Source: Marinosulfonomonas sp.
GTDB taxonomy: Bacteria; Pseudomonadota; Alphaproteobacteria; Rhodobacterales; Rhodobacteraceae
Direction of reading: 5' to 3'
DNA length: 22,940 bases
Assembly: GCA_026989405.1 (NCBI GenBank)
Contig: JALSJL010000138.1
Location: 1 to 22,940, forward strand
The translations under genes were made by a program, and so were the position numbers. Positions 17,520 to 22,940 of the stretch are shown one piece after another (position 1 is the first letter of the stretch; the number at the start of each line of letters is the position of its first letter). The notes below the pieces were generated by a model. That model was not told the DNA's origin and did no database searches. It was given only the letters and a program-made list of their open reading frames with translations.

Positions 17520-18503
17520 TCAGAAATTGGTCCCATTCAGAATTTTTGCGATGTTGTATACCGACGGGCCGATCAGGATGATCAGAAGCGGCGGCACAGT
17601 CAGCATCATAGTGGCAAGAGTCATCTTGGTGGGCAAGGTGTTTGCCTTTTCTTCTGCCCGCATGACGCGTTTATCACGCATTTCCGCGGCATAGACCCGC
17701 AGCGCCTCGGCAATCGACGTGCCGAAGGTGGCGGACTGGATCAAAACGGTGACAAAACTGGACACGTCGGTAACGCCGGCGCGTTCCGACATGTCACGCA
17801 AGACCTGGATACGGTCCTTGCCGGCCTTCATTTCATGCGCCACCATCTGATATTCGTCGGCCAGCGCCGGAAAGCCCGCCCTGATTTCAGTGGCCACGCG
17901 AACGATCGACTGGTCAAGGGATTGGCCCGCTTCCACGCAGACCAGCATCATGTCCAGCGAGTCCGGGAAACCGTTGACGATTTCCTCCTGCCGCGCCTGT
18001 TGCCGCTTGGTGACCCAGTATTTCGGGAACATGTAGCCAACGACGCCAGGAAGCAGAATGGTCATGATGATCTTCTGTGTTGACGGGTCTCCGGTCGTCT
18101 TGAGGAAAATGGCAATCAGCGAGCCGATGATCAGCATCGTGATGCCCAGGGCAAACTGCAGGAAGTGATAAGTCCGGACCGCGGTTTTCGAGCGGTAGCC
18201 GGCCTGAAGAAGTTTCAGGCGGACGGCCGAGTATTCTTCTTCGTCCTTGGGTTCCAGAAAATCCGAATACTTGTCCAGCTTGTCTGTCCCGGAGTTTTGC
18301 CGGAGCTTTTGTTTCTTTTCCTTGCCAGAGGCCTCCTGACGGTTGGACGCCCGGAGCTTGTCCAACGGGTCGACCCGTTTCTTGAGCAGAACCGGCAGCG
18401 TCAGCAGCACCAGGAACATGCCCAGAATGCCGACGGCAAGAAGGGGACCGAACGGCCCGAACTGTTCGGTCAGGGTCGCTTGAATGTTTGTCAGAAGTTC
18501 CAT
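17520..18503 (-). CDS. tadC: TadC, inner-membrane platform protein of the Tad pilus
   Basis: This is a 327-residue GspF-like (T2SSF) membrane protein. It has hydrophobic helices near the N-terminus (about 18-41), in the middle (about 120-165) and at the C-terminus (about 290-320). The cytoplasmic T2SSF core contains NGFPDSLDMMLVCVEAGQSL, then ADEYQMVAHEMKAGKDRIQVL and SSFVTVLIQSATFGTSIAEAL, which are family-typical. TadB and TadC together form the platform on which the CpaF ATPase drives pilin assembly. It starts 9 bases after tadB. No strong ribosome-binding site is seen, so coupling to tadB is likely. Confidence 0.95.
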   Translation of the reverse strand: MELLTNIQATLTEQFGPFGPLLAVGILGMFLVLLTLPVLLKKRVDPLDKLRASNRQEASGKEKKQKLRQNSGTDKLDKYSDFLEPKDEEEYSAVRLKLLQAGYRSKTAVRTYHFLQFALGITMLIIGSLIAIFLKTTGDPSTQKIIMTILLPGVVGYMFPKYWVTKRQQARQEEIVNGFPDSLDMMLVCVEAGQSLDQSIVRVATEIRAGFPALADEYQMVAHEMKAGKDRIQVLRDMSERAGVTDVSSFVTVLIQSATFGTSIAEALRVYAAEMRDKRVMRAEEKANTLPTKMTLATMMLTVPPLLIILIGPSVYNIAKILNGTNF

Positions 18504-18512
18504 GTCAGTGCC

Positions 18513-19481
18513 TCAAACCTTGATGTTCACGAGCTTGCGCATCACGAACACATTCGCGACCAGGAAGCCGGCCACAACCAGCGCGGCCGGGATGAATGCC
18601 GGGGTGTCCTTCACATCGTCATAGTAGTTCGGCTGGATGACATTGATCATGATCAGCGCGCCAAGCGGAAACACCGACAGGAACATGCCGGACCACTTGG
18701 CTTCCGCCGTAATCGCGCGCACCCGTCTGAACAGCTTGAAGCGCGACCGGATCACCTTGGCAAGACCATCAAGGATTTCGGCCAGGTTGCCGCCCGATGT
18801 CTGCTGGATGGTCACAGCCACCGCCAGAAACCGCAGGTCCTGCATGTCAAGCCGTTCTGCCATGGATTTCAGCGCCTCACCAACGTCGCGGCCATAAGCG
18901 GCTTCGTCCGAGATCACGCCCATTTCCGAGGCCAGCGGGTCGGGCACTTCGTTGGCAACAATGGCCAATGCCGATGAAAACGGATGCCCCACGCGCAGTG
19001 ACCGCACCATGAGCTCGACTGCGTCCGGCAGTTGTTCGGCGATCAGCGCGAGGCGCTTTTTGGCCTTGTTGTTGACCCAGACATATACGCCGCCAACACC
19101 CATGATGACGGCAAGGATCGCGCGGATTGCCAAGCTTGCACTGGTTCCGAACGTCAGGCCAATGAAGGCAACCATCGCCAGAACGGCCATCATGATCATC
19201 AGTTGCGGGGGGGTGAAGGCAATGTTTGCCTTTTGCGCCTTTTCCGCAAGGATCGAATAGATCGGGATCGAGCGCGACTTCATGTGCTGACCCATCTCCT
19301 TGCGGAGTTGTTCCAGCACCTGCTCGCGGCCAACGCCCTTTTCGAGCATCTCGAGACGTCGGTTGACTCGATTGTTCAGGCTGATGGACTTGCCGAATAC
19401 GGTAAGATAGATCCCCTCGACCAGAACGATGATCGAGATGAAGATCAGGCCGTAAATCAGTGGTTCTGCGCTGATGACCAT
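18513..19481 (-). CDS. tadB: TadB, inner-membrane platform protein of the Tad pilus
   Basis: This is a 322-residue GspF-like partner of TadC. It has an N-terminal membrane helix (about 8-28), a central pair near 95-135 and C-terminal helices near 265-315. The T2SSF core has LPDAVELMVRSLRVGHPFSS, then LRFLAVAVTIQQTSGGNLAEIL and ITAEAKWSGMFLSVFPLGAL. The ATG at 19481 comes 5 bases after the cpaF stop, with AAGGA about 11 bases upstream inside cpaF. Position directly between cpaF and tadC is standard. Confidence 0.95.
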   Translation of the reverse strand: MVISAEPLIYGLIFISIIVLVEGIYLTVFGKSISLNNRVNRRLEMLEKGVGREQVLEQLRKEMGQHMKSRSIPIYSILAEKAQKANIAFTPPQLMIMMAVLAMVAFIGLTFGTSASLAIRAILAVIMGVGGVYVWVNNKAKKRLALIAEQLPDAVELMVRSLRVGHPFSSALAIVANEVPDPLASEMGVISDEAAYGRDVGEALKSMAERLDMQDLRFLAVAVTIQQTSGGNLAEILDGLAKVIRSRFKLFRRVRAITAEAKWSGMFLSVFPLGALIMINVIQPNYYDDVKDTPAFIPAALVVAGFLVANVFVMRKLVNIKV

Positions 19482-19486
19482 TTCGA

Positions 19487-20923
<1,437 letters not shown>

Positions 20924-20943
20924 CGGTTCTTCCCCCCAAAAGG

Positions 20944-22185
20944 CTATTCAGCTTCCGCAACCGAAAGGTTGAGTTCATGTACCGAGGTGGCAAGCTTGCG
21001 CACCTCCTTGCGGTACGGGTTCTTGGCCGCGGCATTGGCAAGAGGAAGGCCCTGATCGTTGGCCTCCATGACTGGCTTGCCGCCATCGGGCAACAAGACC
21101 TCGATCTTGATATCAAGGCTCTCTGCCATGCGCTTGACGCGGCTCTTGCCGGAAAGGTCGGTGAACTTCGGCGCGCGGTTAAGCACATAGCGGAGTTTTT
21201 CGAACGGAAGATCTTCGGATTTCAGCGCGCGTATCATCCGCAGGGCATTTTGTGCCGACCGCATGTCCAGCTCGAGCGGCGCAAAATACACATGTGCCGA
21301 ATGCAGCAGAACTTCTGTCCATTGCACAACCGTCGAGGGCATGTCGACGATCACATAGTCGAAATTTGCTTTGGCCGCGTCGATGATCCGCTGGACATCA
21401 TCCGACGAAATGAAGTCAAGCGGCAGCATTTCGGCCGGCGCAGTCAGCGCATACATCTTCTCTTCGAACGGCACCAGCGCCTGCAGGAACGCATCCTGGT
21501 CCATGTTCTCGGTGTCGCTCAGCAGTTCAAAAACCGCGTCGCGCCGGGCAAGATCAAGGTAGGTTGCAATTGAGCCTTGCTGCAGGTCGAGATCCAGTAT
21601 GCAGACCTTTGGCGGGTCCTTCTTGTCAATCGTTGCCAGTTCCCAGGCCATGTTCACGGCAAAGGTTGTGGAGCCAACGCCACCTGCAAGCCCGTGAACG
21701 GCCAGCACCACGCCATCATGGTTGCCGGAGCCCTTCAGTTTGCGGGTATCTATATCGGGTTGCTCGGGCGCCGGTGCGCGCAAGCGTTCAATTGCATCGT
21801 GCAGGGCCCCGTCCGGAAGAGGGTAGGGCACAAATTCTTCAGCTCCCTGCTTGAGAAGCTGGTGCAGGGCAATCGGGCTTACGTCTTCCGCAATCACAAT
21901 GACCTTGATGGCATTTTCGGTGGCGGTGCGGATCAGGTCCGAGATGACCGCCAGGCGGTCTTCGTCTTCGGAATCCAGGGCGATGGCAACAAATTCCAGG
22001 GCCGCAGCATCGGGCTGCGTCATGAATAGTTTTGCGTCCTCAAACGACAGGTCACCCCAGCTTTCGCCAAGCTCGGTTTCCATATCTTCGATCAGAAGAT
22101 CAAAGTTCTGCACGTCCCGACTGATCGTGCAAGCCACGATCGGGGCGGCTTCTGGCTGCAATGCTACGCTGCTCGTCATTGCCAT
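20944..22185 (-). CDS. cpaE: CpaE/TadZ, ParA-like localisation ATPase of the Tad pilus
   Basis: This protein has 413 residues from the ATG at 22185. That start is chosen because GGAGGG (22194-22189) lies 3-4 bases before it; a second ATG (22179) or a GTG (22206) is possible. Residues 15-135 look like a degenerate receiver domain (VIVIAEDVSPIAL...). Residues 158-400 are a ParA/MinD-like fold. The nucleotide motif GLAGGVGSTT (165-174) has Ala and Ser where normal deviant Walker boxes have Lys. CILDLDLQQG (195-204) is the A' motif, and YVIVDMPS is Walker B-like. TadZ proteins are known to mark the assembly site at the pole. It is the first gene of a tight five-gene run. Confidence 0.93.
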   Translation of the reverse strand: MAMTSSVALQPEAAPIVACTISRDVQNFDLLIEDMETELGESWGDLSFEDAKLFMTQPDAAALEFVAIALDSEDEDRLAVISDLIRTATENAIKVIVIAEDVSPIALHQLLKQGAEEFVPYPLPDGALHDAIERLRAPAPEQPDIDTRKLKGSGNHDGVVLAVHGLAGGVGSTTFAVNMAWELATIDKKDPPKVCILDLDLQQGSIATYLDLARRDAVFELLSDTENMDQDAFLQALVPFEEKMYALTAPAEMLPLDFISSDDVQRIIDAAKANFDYVIVDMPSTVVQWTEVLLHSAHVYFAPLELDMRSAQNALRMIRALKSEDLPFEKLRYVLNRAPKFTDLSGKSRVKRMAESLDIKIEVLLPDGGKPVMEANDQGLPLANAAAKNPYRKEVRKLATSVHELNLSVAEAE

Positions 22186-22247
22186 AGTCCCTCCATTAAC
22201 CGACACAATCAGCGGAGGGACCTGCTACAATCTCATCGGGTCCCACC
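22186..22247 (-). promoter_or_regulatory. cpaE leader with competing hairpins over the Shine-Dalgarno
   Basis: In the minus-strand mRNA, three segments matter. Arm 1 is GGUGGGACC (22247-22239). Arm 2, the anti-SD, is GGUCCCUCC (22222-22214). Arm 3 is GGAGGGACU (22194-22186), which contains the cpaE ribosome-binding site and touches its AUG. Arm 2 pairs with arm 3 over 8 Watson-Crick pairs plus one G-U (19-base loop). It pairs with arm 1 over 8 pairs with one U-U mismatch (16-base loop). The two pairings exclude each other, so the leader can hide or free the ribosome-binding site. The pairing is certain from the sequence; the regulatory use is inference. Confidence 0.5.
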
Positions 22248-22253
22248 GAACGT

Positions 22254-22283
22254 GCCGCGCGCGACTCGAATTGGTCGCACGGC
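22254..22283 (-). other. additional hairpin in the cpaE upstream region
   Basis: GCGAC (22261-22265) pairs with GTCGC (22274-22278) around an 8-base loop. An outer GCCG (22254-22257) pairs with CGGC (22280-22283) across a small internal loop. It lies 7 bases 5' of the switch-like leader in the minus-strand transcript and could be part of the same folded RNA. I found no convincing sigma70 promoter or full CtrA site nearby. Confidence 0.25.
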
Positions 22284-22342
22284 TCCTAGGGTTTCAACCT
22301 GACGATTAATCTGGGCAATATTGGGGCCAAAAACCGTATTAA

Positions 22343-22356
22343 TTCAGATTTCTGAA
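22343..22356. promoter_or_regulatory. perfect 6-2-6 palindrome, candidate operator
   Basis: TTCAGA-TT-TCTGAA is a perfect dyad in the AT-richest part of the 196-base gap between the OmpA-family gene and cpaE. Its compact symmetry suits a dimeric DNA-binding protein better than an RNA hairpin. The regulator is not identifiable. A GCCC-GGC-GGGC hairpin at 22369-22379 lies next to it, just after the OmpA-family stop, and might act as that gene's terminator. Confidence 0.35.
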
Positions 22357-22381
22357 CAATAGGCCGCTGCCCGGCGGGCCG

Positions 22382-22940
22382 TTACTGGCCGCCGGAGCTT
22401 TGAAGGCTGGAGGTATCGACAAATGGCCGTTCAGTCGCGCTTGCCACATACTCGCGGAAGATGATGTCGGCGTATTTTCCGTTCAGCAGGGCGGCCGATT
22501 TTTTGGCCAGCCCCGACACTTCCGTAACCGTGCGGCGATTGCGGCGTTCGCGGTTCTGGGTCACGATCAGCGGCTGTGTCTCACCGAACGAAGCGACCGC
22601 TTCAAGCCGAGAGCGCGAAATACCCTGCCTTACAAGATAGTTCACGACCGCGCGTGCACGGCGAAGGCCAAGGCGCTTGTTGTAGGCCTCCGATCCGACA
22701 AGGTCGGTGTGGCCGTAAACGCGAAACCGGATTTCCGGGAACTGCCGGATCCAGTCGGCCTGCCGGCGCAAGATCGCCTTGGCGTCGGCATCAAGGCGCG
22801 CGCTGTCGAAGGCAAAATTCACCATCGGGTTGACCTCGGAAGCAAACCGGTTGTTCAGGTCGACGACAAAATTCCCCTGGCCTGTCTGAACCAGGGTGTT
22901 TTGCATTGTCGGATTGCCGAACTGGCCTTCGTCGATAAAG
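22382..22940 (-). CDS. OmpA-family protein of the Tad cluster (5' truncated by window edge)
   Basis: The minus-strand frame is open to the window edge; residues FIDEGQFGNPT precede the first internal ATG at 22906, so that ATG is not the start. The visible 185 residues contain an OmpA-like peptidoglycan-binding domain. It includes MVNFAFDSARLDADAKAIL, then YGHTDLVGSEAYNKRLGLRR, and ERRNRRTVTEV. A short C-terminal extension ends at TAA 22382-22384. In roseobacter Tad clusters such a gene stands directly before cpaE, as here. It probably holds the pilus machine to the cell wall; the N-terminal signal is outside the window. Confidence 0.9.
   Translation of the reverse strand, partial: FIDEGQFGNPTMQNTLVQTGQGNFVVDLNNRFASEVNPMVNFAFDSARLDADAKAILRRQADWIRQFPEIRFRVYGHTDLVGSEAYNKRLGLRRARAVVNYLVRQGISRSRLEAVASFGETQPLIVTQNRERRNRRTVTEVSGLAKKSAALLNGKYADIIFREYVASATERPFVDTSSLQSSGGQ

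Noticed and set aside
22300..22345. TTAA-containing elements upstream of cpaE as CtrA sites
   Set aside because: TTAATCGTCAGGTTGA on the minus strand has an 8-base spacer and a mismatched second half, so it does not meet TTAA-N7-TTAA; the other TTAA copies are isolated half-sites.

Overview
The window is high-GC DNA from an alphaproteobacterium. Protein wording and gene order point to the Rhodobacterales (roseobacter group): tolB-pal-cpoB-tilS-ftsH, fhs-folD, and a Tad pilus cluster ordered OmpA-cpaE-cpaF-tadB-tadC-TPR-tadD-prepilin peptidase. All assignments come from reading motifs and family resemblance; no database search was run. I saw no rRNA, tRNA, CRISPR array, transposase or insertion sequence.

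Layout. Positions 1-4931 (+) hold the end of the Tol-Pal envelope operon (tolB 3' end, pal, cpoB), then tilS, which starts on a GTG overlapping the cpoB stop, and ftsH behind a candidate heat-shock promoter and ending in a strong hairpin. Positions 5054-5673 (+) hold a MOSC-domain gene broken by one frameshift. Positions 5801-8430 (+) hold the folate C1 pair fhs and folD. A membrane-anchored LytTR regulator (8595-9380, +) runs tail-to-tail into, and overlaps, pdeM. PdeM and the ligase-associated DEXH helicase form a minus-strand pair (9292-12443). A perfect alphaproteobacterial SOS box lies directly upstream of the helicase. An uncharacterised AAA+ ATPase (12482-13792, -) is divergent from a GT-C-like membrane protein (13932-15551, +). 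From 22940 down to 15559 (-) is the inner-membrane and motor part of a Tad pilus system: an OmpA-family protein (cut by the window edge), CpaE/TadZ, CpaF/TadA, TadB, TadC, two TPR lipoproteins and an A24 prepilin peptidase.

How the parts work together. Pal, CpoB and TolB keep the outer membrane tied to the peptidoglycan during division. TilS and FtsH are essential housekeeping (tRNA-Ile lysidine and membrane proteolysis). Fhs and FolD convert formate and folate-bound C1 units. The helicase and PdeM belong to a DNA-damage response. In the Tad block, CpaF powers pilin assembly on the TadB/TadC platform, CpaE localises the machine, the peptidase matures prepilins, and the lipoproteins and OmpA-like protein anchor it in the envelope.

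The signals most worth a second look are not genes. One is a leader upstream of cpaE in which an anti-Shine-Dalgarno segment can pair either with the cpaE ribosome-binding site or with a near-copy of it further upstream. The other is the SOS box plus a possibly leaderless promoter in front of the helicase.
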